A stretch of DNA of 64,000 bases from CAG-411 sp045124315 (GTDB lineage Bacteria > Bacillota > Clostridia > Lachnospirales > Lachnospiraceae): the NCBI GenBank assembly GCA_045124315.1, contig JBGVLO010000046.1, forward strand, positions 53,424 to 117,423, given 5' to 3'. Below, piece after piece: positions 33,046 through 42,727 of this stretch. A program made the translations under genes and the position numbers. Positions within the stretch are counted from its first letter, which is position 1; each line of letters starts with the position of its first letter. The notes under the pieces were generated by a model. The model was not told the DNA's origin. It worked only from the letters and a program-made list of their open reading frames with translations, and ran no database searches.

Positions 33046-34554
33046 CTATTTGTGTATAAAGACTGGATCTCTATAATTTACTAAATCATAAATTGCCTTG
33101 GCATCCTCCAACTGAAGGTTAATACAACCATGAGAACCTCTGCTCAAATATAAGGATGGTGACCATCTGCTCCAGTCACTTCTCCCAAGATAATGATAAC
33201 CGGTACCAGTCCACATAATCCGTACCCAGTATTTTGTAGGAGTCTCATAATCCTCTCCTACCAGTACATATTCTTCTCTCTTTTCTTTGATAAAATAACA
33301 ACCGGTTCTTGTACTTCTCTCCGGATCCGATTCCAACCCAGTTACACAAATGCTAGAATAGGCTAATTTTCCATCTTTGTATACGTATACCATCTGATCT
33401 GAAATATCTACTTCACTATAGTTTTGTGTATCCCAATCCTGCATAATATCGTCTGGATTGTAACAAAAACCTTTATTTGTGAATGGAAGCTCCAATTCCG
33501 TTCTCAATGCTGCACTATTGCTCTCTGTAGGGTTTTGCACATAGGCATCAATGTCCTCCTGTACTTCTTCCTCTTTTATAGTCTGCAGCGTCTGTTTCAC
33601 TACCTTTTCATAATCAATACGCCACCCATAATCGCCGCCAGTTACTTCAATTTCCTTATTGTCATGGGTTGTAAACCTTCGTGTCTTTCCATAGGTCTTG
33701 TACTTTAAACAAAACTCCTCAATCCAGTTTTCCATGGCTTTCTTTTGAATTTTCACCGTTCCATTTTTTTTAATGGTGAGCCAGTCTTTAATGACTTCCG
33801 GTGTGATGGTTTCTTCTATTCCTTCTTCTGAATACCAATGGATCCAGTTTAGCAAATAGGTGTTATATTGCTTTAACTCCGTTTGCAACTGGGCATCTTC
33901 GCTAAAATATTTTGGTTGCTTATAGGCATTGGCATATTGTTCTTCTATTTCAAGATTAATCTCTGCATCCATATGTTCCAGTGCATCTCCTATGATCTGG
34001 AGTAAATTTGGGACAACAATCTGATTTCCCAGTTCTTCTCTTACAATCACTCCACAACCTGTTGTCTCATCATAAGTCACATATGCACTTTTCGGTTTCT
34101 TTACCTCGTATCCATTTTCCCCTGTCACTATGTCGGCTGCTTTCACAATACTTTCCAACTTTACTTTCTCATACTGCACTGGAAATTTCACTTCATATTC
34201 CTTTTTCAAGAATTTTGAAAATAGGAACAGTTTTCTGTTTTCCTCAAATATGGGTTGAAGGGCTGTGTCAATATCCATAGTCAATCCAATATTGTCACTA
34301 TCCAAATACATTTCTCCTTGATTTCTTCCCATAATATGTAGATTATAGTTCCTTGCATATTCTTGAAATTGCTCTTTGGAAGCTTCATATGTCATACCCG
34401 AAACCGACATACCATTTATATATACTTTTGCACTCCACCTATTTGAAAAATATAATTGAAAACCAATCATAGTAGTAATGAAAAGCACAATTATACTTGC
34501 AAATGCTATTATGCATATTTTTCGTGCTCTTTTAGGGTTATCCTTTCCAAACAT
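33046..34554 (-). CDS. membrane-anchored L,D-transpeptidase with PG-binding domain
   Basis: A 502-residue wall enzyme with a cytoplasmic basic start, one membrane helix (IIAFASIIVLFITTMIGFQLYF, about 14-36), a substrate-recognition part of the PG_binding_4 type (KVYINGMSVSGMTYEASKEQ; ETGCGVIVREELGNQIV; EIEVTGGDYGWRIDYE), and a YkuD domain at the end with SRGSHGCINLQ, Cys near residue 478. This layout matches ErfK/YbiS-like proteins such as those of Clostridioides. ATG 34554 is taken as start with GAGGG 6-8 bases upstream; GTG 21 bases earlier is possible. Confidence 0.9.
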   Translation of the reverse strand: MFGKDNPKRARKICIIAFASIIVLFITTMIGFQLYFSNRWSAKVYINGMSVSGMTYEASKEQFQEYARNYNLHIMGRNQGEMYLDSDNIGLTMDIDTALQPIFEENRKLFLFSKFLKKEYEVKFPVQYEKVKLESIVKAADIVTGENGYEVKKPKSAYVTYDETTGCGVIVREELGNQIVVPNLLQIIGDALEHMDAEINLEIEEQYANAYKQPKYFSEDAQLQTELKQYNTYLLNWIHWYSEEGIEETITPEVIKDWLTIKKNGTVKIQKKAMENWIEEFCLKYKTYGKTRRFTTHDNKEIEVTGGDYGWRIDYEKVVKQTLQTIKEEEVQEDIDAYVQNPTESNSAALRTELELPFTNKGFCYNPDDIMQDWDTQNYSEVDISDQMVYVYKDGKLAYSSICVTGLESDPERSTRTGCYFIKEKREEYVLVGEDYETPTKYWVRIMWTGTGYHYLGRSDWSRWSPSLYLSRGSHGCINLQLEDAKAIYDLVNYRDPVFIHK

Positions 34555-34687
34555 ATCCTTCCCTCTTCCACTCACTCTTCCTCTTATTTTCCGTTCATGT
34601 AACTAGTACATCCTTCAATAATGATCTCACAGTTATACTTATCCACATGAACAAAAGAAATAGATAGATTTATCCACAATCCATCTT

Positions 34688-34716
34688 AATCTAACACATC
34701 TAAAAATCCTTGTCAA
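34688..34716 (-). promoter_or_regulatory. promoter of the L,D-transpeptidase unit
   Basis: TTGACA, 17 bases, TAGATT on the minus strand; the leader to the ATG is about 130 bases. This and the ilvC terminator explain the 34555-34908 gap. Confidence 0.65.
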
Positions 34717-34843
34717 TGTAAGCTCCCGTTGTTTTGTTATTTTTGTAAAATAAGGCACGAAACCCTTATTGTTTCAAGTTTTTTTGTGCATTAATTCATC
34801 TCAAAACAAATCTACCATAAAAAAATTAACTTTCAAAGATAGT

Positions 34844-34888
34844 AAAAGAGAAGTCGCTTCAGTCCATGGCTGAGGCAACTTCTCTTTT
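34844..34888 (-). terminator. terminator of the ilvH-ilvC unit
   Basis: AAAAGAGAAGT / ACTTCTCTTTT arms with an inner TCAG-CCATGG-CTGA palindrome, 20 bases past the ilvC stop. Confidence 0.8.
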
Positions 34889-34908
34889 GTATTCTATAAT
34901 TTTTATAA

Positions 34909-35928
34909 TTAGTTGTTGATAAACTTATCTTCTTCGTTGTTCCAGCTATAAAGTGCACGAATGCTTTCTCCAACAACTTCTGATGGATGCTCAGCAGCAA
35001 GCTTTCTCATAGCCTTGAAGTGAACCTGCTTTCCAGCGTCTGACATATCTAATAAAAATTCTTTTGCGAAAGAACCATCCTGAATATCAGAAAGAACTTT
35101 CTTCATAGCCTTCTTTGTCTCTTCTGTAACAACCTTAGGTCCTGTGATGTAATCACCATACTCTGCTGTGTTAGAGATTGAGTATCTCATACCTGCAAAT
35201 CCTGACTGATAAATTAAGTCAACGATAAGCTTCATCTCGTGAATACACTCAAAGTAAGCATTTCTTGGATCGTATCCAGCTTCTACTAATGTCTCGAAAC
35301 CAGCCTGCATCAATGCACAAACACCACCACAAAGTACAGCCTGCTCACCGAATAAGTCAGTCTCTGTCTCTGTTCTGAAATCTGTCTCTAATACACCAGC
35401 TCTTGCTCCACCGATTGCCAATGCATATGCTAAAGCGATCTCCTGAGCCTTTCCTGTTGCATCCTGCTCAACAGCGATCAAACAAGGAACACCCTTACCA
35501 GCCTGGTATTCAGAACGTACAGTGTGACCAGGACCCTTAGGTGCGATCATAGTTACATCCACATCTGCAGGAGGTACGATACATCCATAGTGAATATTGA
35601 AACCATGTGCGAACATTAACATGTTTCCTGCTTCCAAGTTTGGCTCAATATCTTCTTTATATAATTTTGCCTGAAGCTCATCATTGATAAGGATCATAAT
35701 GATATCAGCCTTCTTAGCAGCTTCTGCAGCTGTATATACTTCAAATCCCTGCTTTTCAGCCTTTGCCCAAGACTTGCTTCCTTCATACAAACCAATGATA
35801 ACATTGCATCCTGATTCCTTTGCATTTAAAGCGTGTGCATGTCCCTGGCTACCGTAACCGATAACTGCGATTGTCTTTCCATCTAATGCTGAAAGATTAC
35901 AATCTTCCTGATAAAAAATCTTTGCCAT
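34909..35928 (-). CDS. ilvC: ketol-acid reductoisomerase
   Basis: Second step of valine and isoleucine synthesis. Class I enzyme of 339 residues: dinucleotide site VIGYGSQGHAHALN, cofactor loop GLYEGSKSWAKA whose Ser residues usually bind the NADPH phosphate, and the metal-binding acidic helices (DLFGEQAVLCGG, YFECIHEMKLIVD). It follows ilvH by about 120 bases on the same strand and ends at a strong terminator. Confidence 0.97.
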   Translation of the reverse strand: MAKIFYQEDCNLSALDGKTIAVIGYGSQGHAHALNAKESGCNVIIGLYEGSKSWAKAEKQGFEVYTAAEAAKKADIIMILINDELQAKLYKEDIEPNLEAGNMLMFAHGFNIHYGCIVPPADVDVTMIAPKGPGHTVRSEYQAGKGVPCLIAVEQDATGKAQEIALAYALAIGGARAGVLETDFRTETETDLFGEQAVLCGGVCALMQAGFETLVEAGYDPRNAYFECIHEMKLIVDLIYQSGFAGMRYSISNTAEYGDYITGPKVVTEETKKAMKKVLSDIQDGSFAKEFLLDMSDAGKQVHFKAMRKLAAEHPSEVVGESIRALYSWNNEEDKFINN

Positions 35929-36049
35929 TTTCTTTTCCTCCTAAAAATTGTTTATATGTTAAATGCTCTAGTCGCATGCTGTGACATGTAAGTGATGCGG
36001 AATGGCTAGTCGCATTTATAACCGTCTGTATTCCTCTGGTTCGTCTTTC

Positions 36050-36553
36050 TTAATCCAAGAAATCCGCCATATCCTCCTGCCCACGAATCAGTCCTGTCAC
36101 TCCTGTACGTACAAGCTTCTGGATTGTAAATCCATCCAATAATCGAATAAACGCATCCACTTTCGCTTGATTTCCTGTCAACTCAATCATCATAGTCTCT
36201 GGAGCAACATCTACAATATTGGCTCTGAAAATGTTTGCAACAGCAATCACTTCCTGTCTCTTGGAAGCATCCGCCTGAACCACAACCAAGACCAGCTCAC
36301 GGCATACAGAATTGGCAGAAGTCAGTTCTGTGATATCTCTTACATCTTCCAATTTTGCCAATTGCTTCTCTATCTGCTCCAAAGTAAGATCTTCTCCTGT
36401 TACTGCCACTGTCATTCTGGAGTAAAGTGGATTCTCTGTCTCTGCAACAGAAACACTATCAATATTATAGCCTCTACGACTAAACAGACCGGAAATGCGG
36501 CTTAACACACCAGCCGTATTATCCACTAATATAGATAAAACCATTCTTCTCAT
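36050..36553 (-). CDS. ilvH: acetolactate synthase small (regulatory) subunit
   Basis: A 167-residue protein with an N-terminal ACT domain (VLSILVDNTAGVLSRISGLFSRRGYNIDSVSV) that binds valine in family members, and the conserved C-terminal domain. No catalytic subunit gene (ilvB) is in the window, so it must be encoded elsewhere. It has a near-perfect promoter 65 bases upstream and I see no T-box or peptide leader, which is unusual for branched-chain genes in Firmicutes. Confidence 0.95.
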   Translation of the reverse strand: MRRMVLSILVDNTAGVLSRISGLFSRRGYNIDSVSVAETENPLYSRMTVAVTGEDLTLEQIEKQLAKLEDVRDITELTSANSVCRELVLVVVQADASKRQEVIAVANIFRANIVDVAPETMMIELTGNQAKVDAFIRLLDGFTIQKLVRTGVTGLIRGQEDMADFLD

Positions 36554-36618
36554 AATGCTTAGTCCTTTCTGCTTATGTATAGCAAGCTCATTTTCCTTTC
36601 ATAAGCTTACCAAACCTT

Positions 36619-36647
36619 ATTCTACCAATTTCGATTTCCTTTGTCAA
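36619..36647 (-). promoter_or_regulatory. promoter of ilvH-ilvC
   Basis: TTGACA, 17 bases, TAGAAT on the minus strand. The leader of about 60 bases is too short for a T-box. Confidence 0.75.
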
Positions 36648-36686
36648 TGTGTTCACAAAGATTCATTCCCATTGAATTTATTCAGG

Positions 36687-36818
36687 GTTACTGCTCACAG
36701 GTAGGTATTTTCGGTACCAAAAATACCGTATAAAAGTCTACCGTGTGCAGATTTGGGCAATTATTCATGTGCAGCATTGCCCAAATCCGTTACAATTCAC
36801 ATACCTGTGAACTGTGAC
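36687..36818. repeat. 132-bp miniature inverted-repeat element with 9-bp target duplication
   Basis: Flanked by TTATTCAGG at 36678-36686 and 36819-36827 (perfect direct repeats). Ends GTTACTGCTCACAGGTA and, inverted, GTCACAGTTCACAGGTA match at 14 of 17. Inside are palindromes around GGTATTTTCGGTACC and GATTTGGGCAA/TTGCCCAAATC. The right target duplicate holds the TAA stop of the LCP gene. No coding capacity. Confidence 0.85.
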
Positions 36819-38141
36819 TTATTCAGGAGTTTCTTCCCCTTTATACCGGAAAATAAAGTCCTGTAATTCCTTTTTATTTACGGTTAAATCCGGAGCAAGT
36901 ACACACTGTGTATTGATTCTCTGCTGTACATATGAATTATCAACAGGAATACGCTTCTGATCTATGGTTGTGGTACCCATGCGGATCACATCCGACATAT
37001 AGCCAAAAATCTCTTCATTGGATAAATCTGTAGTAATATATGGCATAACCGTTCCTGCCAAATCCACCAACTGCGTATATGATTTCGTTTTTGCCTTCGT
37101 AAACAATGCCTGTATCACGGTTCTCTGTCTGGCTGTACGGCCAAAATCTGCCGCTGCATCCTGACGAATACGGGAATATGCCAATGCCTGCTTTCCATTC
37201 AGTGTCTGCATTCCCACTTTCACCTGTGTAACTGGTGGATGATGATAGGCAGTCTGCAAATAGTGGGCTTCTGCCTCCGTCAGTTCCACATCTACGCCCC
37301 CTACCTTATTGATTGCTTTGATAAAGGCTGCAAAGTCAACCAACACATATCCGTCCAATTTCAAGTCGAAATTATACGCTATGGTCTGATATAACAAACT
37401 GACTCCTCCATAAGAGTATGCAGCATTGAACTTTGCAGAACCATGGTTTGGGATTTCCACATACATATCTCTCATCAACGAGGTGAGCTTTAATCGTTTA
37501 TGCTTCTTATCAATCGTAGCAACCATTACACAGTCCGATCTTCCCTCCTCCGACCAGTCTTCTCTCTTATCTGCACCAATTAATAACAGATTGACAATTT
37601 CAGAATCGGAATCCAGTGTGCTTTCGTCTATGGTCACTTCATTCAAATCGATGGAAGCCTGATTTCTCTGGTTCAGAATTTCATTCATCTGCGCCTTGAC
37701 TCGTCCCAGCATTCCTCCTATGACAATGGCTACCATGCACATAACTACAAATCCAATGTTCTTTCCAAACTTCTTTTTCTTTTTTCTTGGACGGCTGGTT
37801 ACTCCTCCATTTGCAGCCACTTGCCTTGAGGCATTTGTCTGTGGCTGTTTATTTCCTGTGCTTCCCGCCCCTATACGACTGTTGGACACACGTTGTGTTG
37901 GTCTGCTCGTTGTTCTTTGAGCCTGTGTTGTCCTGGATTTTGCTCCAGGGGTGACTCTTCCCTTTGTACTTTGCACACTTCCTTTTGAGGCAGGCGCCTT
38001 TCGTTCTATCCGTTCCTTCTCGATTTCTCTTCGATACTCTTTTTGGGGCGGTTGGTTACTAAATTTATATTCTCCAGCGCTCTCTTTTCGAAAATCCGGA
38101 ACCGATACATTTCTTTTCTTTCCAGAATTGGTATCACTCAT
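36819..38141 (-). CDS. LytR-CpsA-Psr family wall-polymer ligase
   Basis: A 440-residue LCP protein, the family that transfers teichoic acids or capsule from undecaprenyl phosphate to peptidoglycan. A disordered basic N-terminus rich in Ser, Thr, Gln and Arg (about 1-120) leads into one membrane helix (IGFVVMCMVAIVIGGMLG, about 127-145). The LCP domain (about 185-335) has the LLLIGADKRED and DCVMVATIDKKHKRLKLTSLMRDMYV motifs, the Arg/Asp set for the pyrophosphate lipid, and AYSRIRQDAAADFGRTARQR. It follows two GT2 glycosyltransferases in the same direction. The stop codon sits in the target duplicate of an inserted element. Confidence 0.93.
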   Translation of the reverse strand: MSDTNSGKKRNVSVPDFRKESAGEYKFSNQPPQKEYRREIEKERIERKAPASKGSVQSTKGRVTPGAKSRTTQAQRTTSRPTQRVSNSRIGAGSTGNKQPQTNASRQVAANGGVTSRPRKKKKKFGKNIGFVVMCMVAIVIGGMLGRVKAQMNEILNQRNQASIDLNEVTIDESTLDSDSEIVNLLLIGADKREDWSEEGRSDCVMVATIDKKHKRLKLTSLMRDMYVEIPNHGSAKFNAAYSYGGVSLLYQTIAYNFDLKLDGYVLVDFAAFIKAINKVGGVDVELTEAEAHYLQTAYHHPPVTQVKVGMQTLNGKQALAYSRIRQDAAADFGRTARQRTVIQALFTKAKTKSYTQLVDLAGTVMPYITTDLSNEEIFGYMSDVIRMGTTTIDQKRIPVDNSYVQQRINTQCVLAPDLTVNKKELQDFIFRYKGEETPE

Positions 38142-38247
38142 ACATTTCTCCTATTTTTCTCTTTTGCTTCGAAAACAGTTTACAAATTCTTTTTTTACGG
38201 TCACCTTTAATTATTGTCCAGCGAGTGCACCCTCTGAACGCTACCTT

Positions 38248-39171
38248 CTAAATTAACAGGAACACTCCAATATTTCGAATAAGACCCGACTTCCAATACC
38301 CATGTCGGAAGAGCCGGTCCCTTTTTTCCAGCCAGTTTACACTATATATGTTTGCAAACTCCAATATAGTCTGTTTTTGTTCCTCCAATAGATATGGTTT
38401 GTAGATTTCATAAAATTCCCATGCCTGTTTTTCGCAGGCCTGCAAACTTTGTTTCTGGACCTTAATATTGGAAATGCGACTGATAAAATACTGGAAAAAA
38501 TTTTGTGCTCCCACCACATTAGCACCATGCTGTCTGTACTTCATGGTAGGTTCATTCAAAAAGGCAATTTTCCCGAAGGTAGCTCCTATCAACGCAATCC
38601 ACCAGTCATGATATCTTGCCATCTTGGGAAAACGTATAATCCGATCTACCACCGCCCGGTTAAACATACTGGTACAGCCAATGACTTTGTTTTCAATCAA
38701 CAGGTGCGCCAAATCTATTTGATCGGTCCGTAACCCGTTGTAGTCAAAAAAAGAATCATTCAGAGTTCGTAATACCCCGTCTACTAAACTGGCATCCGTA
38801 AACACCACGACAGGAGTGTTCTCTCCCTCCATTTTTTCCTGTTCTTTCATAAAGTGCAAGGTTTTTTCGATTTTCTCCGGCAGCCAGACATCATCCTGAT
38901 CGCAAAACATTACATACTCTCCCTGTGCCCGCTTTGCACCCTCCAAAAAGTTCACGGTAACACCTTGATTTTCCTCATTTCTGTGAAGTAATATTTTGTC
39001 AGGATACTGTTCCTGATACTCCCCAATAATCTCTAGTGTGCGATCGGTAGATCCATCATCACAAATTTCCAATATCCAATCAGTATATGTATTTTTAAAT
39101 ATGGAAGCCAACTGTTCTTCTAAATGGGCGGCCCCATTATAGGTTGCTAAAACAATACTAACTGTTGCCAT
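38248..39171 (-). CDS. family 2 glycosyltransferase
   Basis: A 307-residue GT-A enzyme. Motifs: VSIVLATYNGAAHLEEQLASI, EICDDGSTDRTLEII and MFCDQDDVWLPEKI, the DxD-like metal site. The C-terminal part (MKYRQHGANVVGAQN) is typical of rhamnosyl-type GT2 proteins that build cell-surface glycans. Start codon ATG lies 4 bases after the stop of the previous GT2, with AGGAG inside it, so the pair is coupled. Confidence 0.9.
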   Translation of the reverse strand: MATVSIVLATYNGAAHLEEQLASIFKNTYTDWILEICDDGSTDRTLEIIGEYQEQYPDKILLHRNEENQGVTVNFLEGAKRAQGEYVMFCDQDDVWLPEKIEKTLHFMKEQEKMEGENTPVVVFTDASLVDGVLRTLNDSFFDYNGLRTDQIDLAHLLIENKVIGCTSMFNRAVVDRIIRFPKMARYHDWWIALIGATFGKIAFLNEPTMKYRQHGANVVGAQNFFQYFISRISNIKVQKQSLQACEKQAWEFYEIYKPYLLEEQKQTILEFANIYSVNWLEKRDRLFRHGYWKSGLIRNIGVFLLI

Positions 39172-39175
39172 ATTT

Positions 39176-40123
39176 CTACTCCTTTCCCTCTATCCAATAG
39201 GACTTCTGACTGCTGGCCATTCGAATGAACCAAAGCGGTAATTTATCATATCGTTTTCCCATCTGATATCCAAGAAATTTCCATCCACTTTGCCATACCA
39301 ATTCTCCCAAAAGCAGCGGATGACCTTTCTTTATCAAATAGGACGCAGTCTGCTTAACCAGTTTCATTCCCTCTGATTCAGACTTCACCTTTTCAAAAAT
39401 TTCTCTATATTGTCTATGGGATACTCCCAAATCAAAATTTCTTTGAAACTGTTGTTTTCCTGTATAGCGATGGGCATGATATACTTTTGCATTTGCCGCA
39501 TAAGCCACATAATATCCATGATCGATCAGATTTGATGCCAGGATCATATCTTCATTAAAGATTGTTTTTGTCACAAATCCCCCCATCTCTTCATAGGCAG
39601 ATTTACGATACATGGCACAAACATCCGAGCAAAAGTAAGTTTTGATCCCTAACTCTTTTATATCCTTTTTGCTTTTCACCCGATCTTTTTCCGGATAGTT
39701 AAACTGTCTGGTATAATTTTCTATTATTCCAACCTCTTTGGTCGCGAGCTGTCTTGCATAGGCTGCTGCCACTTTGGAATCCTTGAATGCTTCTAATAAT
39801 TTATCAATTAAACGATCATCTGCAGGCACTGCATCCTGTGTCATCATTAACACAAAGTCTGCCTCCACCATCTTCACTCCCAGATTTCTGGTTCCTCCAT
39901 GATTAAATTCTCTCTGAGGAATTTCATGCACGATTACCCTATCCATATCTTTATATTTTAGGGCAACATCCATAGAAGTCCCCTGGTCGGGTATCGTATG
40001 AATCACAATGATTTGATCAGGTTTTCGTTTTTGCCTTTGCAATCGATCCATTAGCTTTTCAAATTTTTCATCCGGTTTATACGTAGGAATGATCACAGCT
40101 ACTTTTCCTTGTTCTATTTCCAT
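39176..40123 (-). CDS. family 2 glycosyltransferase (rhamnosyltransferase-like)
   Basis: A 315-residue GT-A enzyme: VAVIIPTYKPDEKFEKLMDRL, then NHGGTRNLGVKMVEADFVLMMTQDAVP with the donor-binding acid, and a downstream AMYRKSAYEEMGGF...FNEDMILASNLID, which fits the acceptor region with ED acid. Such proteins add rhamnose or related sugars to surface polymers. It heads a GT2-GT2-LCP group. Confidence 0.9.
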   Translation of the reverse strand: MEIEQGKVAVIIPTYKPDEKFEKLMDRLQRQKRKPDQIIVIHTIPDQGTSMDVALKYKDMDRVIVHEIPQREFNHGGTRNLGVKMVEADFVLMMTQDAVPADDRLIDKLLEAFKDSKVAAAYARQLATKEVGIIENYTRQFNYPEKDRVKSKKDIKELGIKTYFCSDVCAMYRKSAYEEMGGFVTKTIFNEDMILASNLIDHGYYVAYAANAKVYHAHRYTGKQQFQRNFDLGVSHRQYREIFEKVKSESEGMKLVKQTASYLIKKGHPLLLGELVWQSGWKFLGYQMGKRYDKLPLWFIRMASSQKSYWIEGKE

Positions 40124-40160
40124 TGCGCTACTCCTTATCCCCTTAGCTTTCTATCTACAC

Positions 40161-40207
40161 GTAACAGTTCAGCCACGGGCTGTCCTGTTACGGCTCACAG
40201 CAAGCTA
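40161..40207. repeat. GTAAC-family repeat after metH
   Basis: 47 bases nearly identical, inverted, to 4347-4393 (GTAACAGTTCAGCC...GGCTCACAGCAAGCT). It lies 7 bases after the metH stop. Confidence 0.75.
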
Positions 40208-40214
40208 TAAAAAT

Positions 40215-42650
40215 CTATTCCTTCAATAATCTCTGCACTAAAACTACTGCCTCCTGGGCATCTTTGGAATAGCCATCTGCCCCAATCTCGTCTGCATAGC
40301 TCTGAGTGATCACGGCTCCACCAATGATGACTTTGGCAGGAACTTTTTTCTCTTTTACCAGTTCCACTACGGTTTTCATCTGCACCATTGTTGTTGTCAT
40401 AAGTGCAGACAAACCGATTATTTTGGCATTTTCCTTAATAGCAGTATTCACGATAACCTCTGCAGGCACATCTTTTCCAAGGTCAATGACACGATATCCG
40501 TAATTCTTAAGCATTAACACTACCAAATTCTTTCCAATGTCATGGACGTCCCCTTCCACAGTGGCAAATACAATAGTGACATTCTCTTCCTTCTGGTCTT
40601 CCTGCTGAAGCATTGGTTCCAAATAATCAATGGCCGTCTTCATGGTCTCCGCACTGCTGATCAACTGTGGCAAGAAATAGATTCCTTTGTCAAATAATCT
40701 TCCCACTTCATTGATAGCAGGTATGAGTTTTTCGTTTAATATGGCACCCGGTTTCTCTCCTGCCGCCATTCTTTCTTTTACGATTTCCACAATGCCCTGC
40801 TGGTTTCCCTTTATTACCGCTTCAAACACAGGATCGGTATTCTCTTTGTCTTTCTGCTCTTTTGTATCATTTTTTTCTGTGGTCATAACCATCTTGCGCT
40901 TTGTGACCCGATCAATATATCGAATATCTGCTTCCTCCCGGTTCAACAACAGGTCGCATGCTACTGCTACATTCATAAGCAGATCCTGTGACGGATTGGC
41001 AATTGCCATAGTAAGTCCTTCTTTTATGGCAAAAGCAAGGAAGGTGCTGTTTACAAAAATGCGCTCTGGCAATCCAAAAGAAATATTGGACAATCCACAG
41101 ATGGTGGCCACTCCTAAATCATTCTTACAATAACGAATGGTTTCCATGGTTTCTATAGAGGCGCGCTTATTTGCGCCAATGGTATTCACCAAACCATCTA
41201 CCACCACATCTTCTTTGGTCATTCCAAATGAATATGCCCGTTCCAAAATCTTTTGTATAATCTCTTTTTTCTCACGGATATCTTTTGGCAAACCTTCGTC
41301 TGACACCGGAAGCAACACAAACATGGCTCCGTACTTTTTCGCAATCGGAATAAGCTTCTCAAATTTTTCACTTTCCAGTGAAATGGAGTTGATCAATGCA
41401 CGTCCCGGATAAATTCGAAGTGCAGCTTCTATGACTTCAATATTGCTTGAGTCAATACATAATGGAACATTGGACTGCATAGTTACATGATAAATCACTT
41501 TGAGCATCATTTCCTTTTCGTCAATTCCATTCATTCCCACATTGACATCCAAAATATCTGCCCCAAGTTCCACCTGTTCCTCTACAAACCTAGAGATAAT
41601 ATCCAACTTTCCTTCTCTAAGCTCTGCCTGTAGAGCTTTTTTCCCTGTTGGGTTGATACGTTCTCCTACTACCATAAAGTTTCCATTTTCCATGTGAATT
41701 TCGGTAGTATTACGTTCTGTGGTAACTGCTCGGATTTTTTGCTGTAGAATTTCCGGTGGAGTAGTGTCTTTCACTAGTTGGTGCATTTTTCTAATATGCT
41801 CCGGTGTAGTTCCACAACAGCCACCAATGATAGAAACGCCCTGCTCTAACAAAACCTTCATCTCTCTGGCAAATTCATCCGGCTCCATGTTAAATACCGT
41901 CTCCCCATCTTTCAACTCAGGAAGCCCGGCATTGGGTTTTACTATAAGCGGAACATTTGCCACACGCCTCATTTCTGCCACCATCCCATGCATCTTGTCC
42001 GGACCGGTGGAACAATTTAACCCAACTGCATCTGCCCCTAAATTCTGTAGAACAATGACTGCAGTTGTGGCATCCGTTCCAAACAAAGTTCTCTCATCTT
42101 CATTAAAGGTAAGGGTAACCATCACTGGAAGTTCACAGCTTTCCTTTACTGCAAGTACAGCTGCACGGCATTCCTGTAAACTCATCATAGTCTCTACTAC
42201 AAATAAATCTACTCCAGCCTCAACTAACAGCTTCACCTGTTCTTTGTATACATCCACCAATTCTTCAAACTGCAGCTTTCCGATTGGATAGAGCTGTTCT
42301 CCTGTCATTGTAAGATTACCTGCAATATAGACCTTTCGGTCTGCATTTGCCTCTGCAACCGCTGCCTTGGAAATATCCACAAGCTTCCAGTTCATGTCTA
42401 CAATCTGATCTGCAAGTCCATACTCCGCCAGCTTAATTCGGTTGCATCCAAAAGTAGGCGCATATAAAATATCCGTCCCCGCATCAATATACTCTTTCTG
42501 CAATTCTTTCATAATGGTTGAATTTTCTATAATCCACTGTTCCGGACAAACCCCTGTTGGTAATCCCCTTTTTTGCAGATTGGAACCAGTTGCTCCATCT
42601 AATATTACTATTTTACTTTTTATCAGATCCAAAAACTCTTTTTTTGTCAT
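40215..42650 (-). CDS. metH: cobalamin-dependent methionine synthase, lacking reactivation domain
   Basis: Transfers a methyl group from methyltetrahydrofolate through cobalamin to homocysteine. In 811 residues: homocysteine domain (about 1-290; zinc ligands in GLNCSTGP and GGCCGTTPEH), folate domain (about 310-570; VGERINPTGKK, DVNVG), cobalamin cap and Rossmann domain with DVHDIGK (His703). The AdoMet-binding reactivation domain of E. coli MetH is absent, as in many anaerobes, so an unlinked partner or none repairs oxidised cobalamin. A Lys/Glu/Asp-rich linker near 600-620 joins folate and cap domains. No upstream SAM or B12 riboswitch fits in the short gap. Confidence 0.95.
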   Translation of the reverse strand: MTKKEFLDLIKSKIVILDGATGSNLQKRGLPTGVCPEQWIIENSTIMKELQKEYIDAGTDILYAPTFGCNRIKLAEYGLADQIVDMNWKLVDISKAAVAEANADRKVYIAGNLTMTGEQLYPIGKLQFEELVDVYKEQVKLLVEAGVDLFVVETMMSLQECRAAVLAVKESCELPVMVTLTFNEDERTLFGTDATTAVIVLQNLGADAVGLNCSTGPDKMHGMVAEMRRVANVPLIVKPNAGLPELKDGETVFNMEPDEFAREMKVLLEQGVSIIGGCCGTTPEHIRKMHQLVKDTTPPEILQQKIRAVTTERNTTEIHMENGNFMVVGERINPTGKKALQAELREGKLDIISRFVEEQVELGADILDVNVGMNGIDEKEMMLKVIYHVTMQSNVPLCIDSSNIEVIEAALRIYPGRALINSISLESEKFEKLIPIAKKYGAMFVLLPVSDEGLPKDIREKKEIIQKILERAYSFGMTKEDVVVDGLVNTIGANKRASIETMETIRYCKNDLGVATICGLSNISFGLPERIFVNSTFLAFAIKEGLTMAIANPSQDLLMNVAVACDLLLNREEADIRYIDRVTKRKMVMTTEKNDTKEQKDKENTDPVFEAVIKGNQQGIVEIVKERMAAGEKPGAILNEKLIPAINEVGRLFDKGIYFLPQLISSAETMKTAIDYLEPMLQQEDQKEENVTIVFATVEGDVHDIGKNLVVLMLKNYGYRVIDLGKDVPAEVIVNTAIKENAKIIGLSALMTTTMVQMKTVVELVKEKKVPAKVIIGGAVITQSYADEIGADGYSKDAQEAVVLVQRLLKE

Positions 42651-42680
42651 ATGCGTTCACTCCTACTTTTTCCTCAATTT

Positions 42681-42727
42681 ATGATGTTGGGTTCAAAAGG
42701 TATTTTGCCCCCATTACTGAACGTAAC
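42681..42727. repeat. interspersed repeat overlapping a stop codon
   Basis: ATGATGTTGGG-TTCAAAAGG-TATTTTGCCCCCATTACTGAACGTAAC: the same plan as 54011-54062. The final codons (Ser-Tyr-Val-Gln-stop) of the 847-residue gene lie inside it. Confidence 0.7.

Noticed and set aside
36554..36618. T-box or leader peptide ahead of ilvH
   Set aside because: The leader from the promoter is only about 60 bases, and no stem with a T-box sequence is present.
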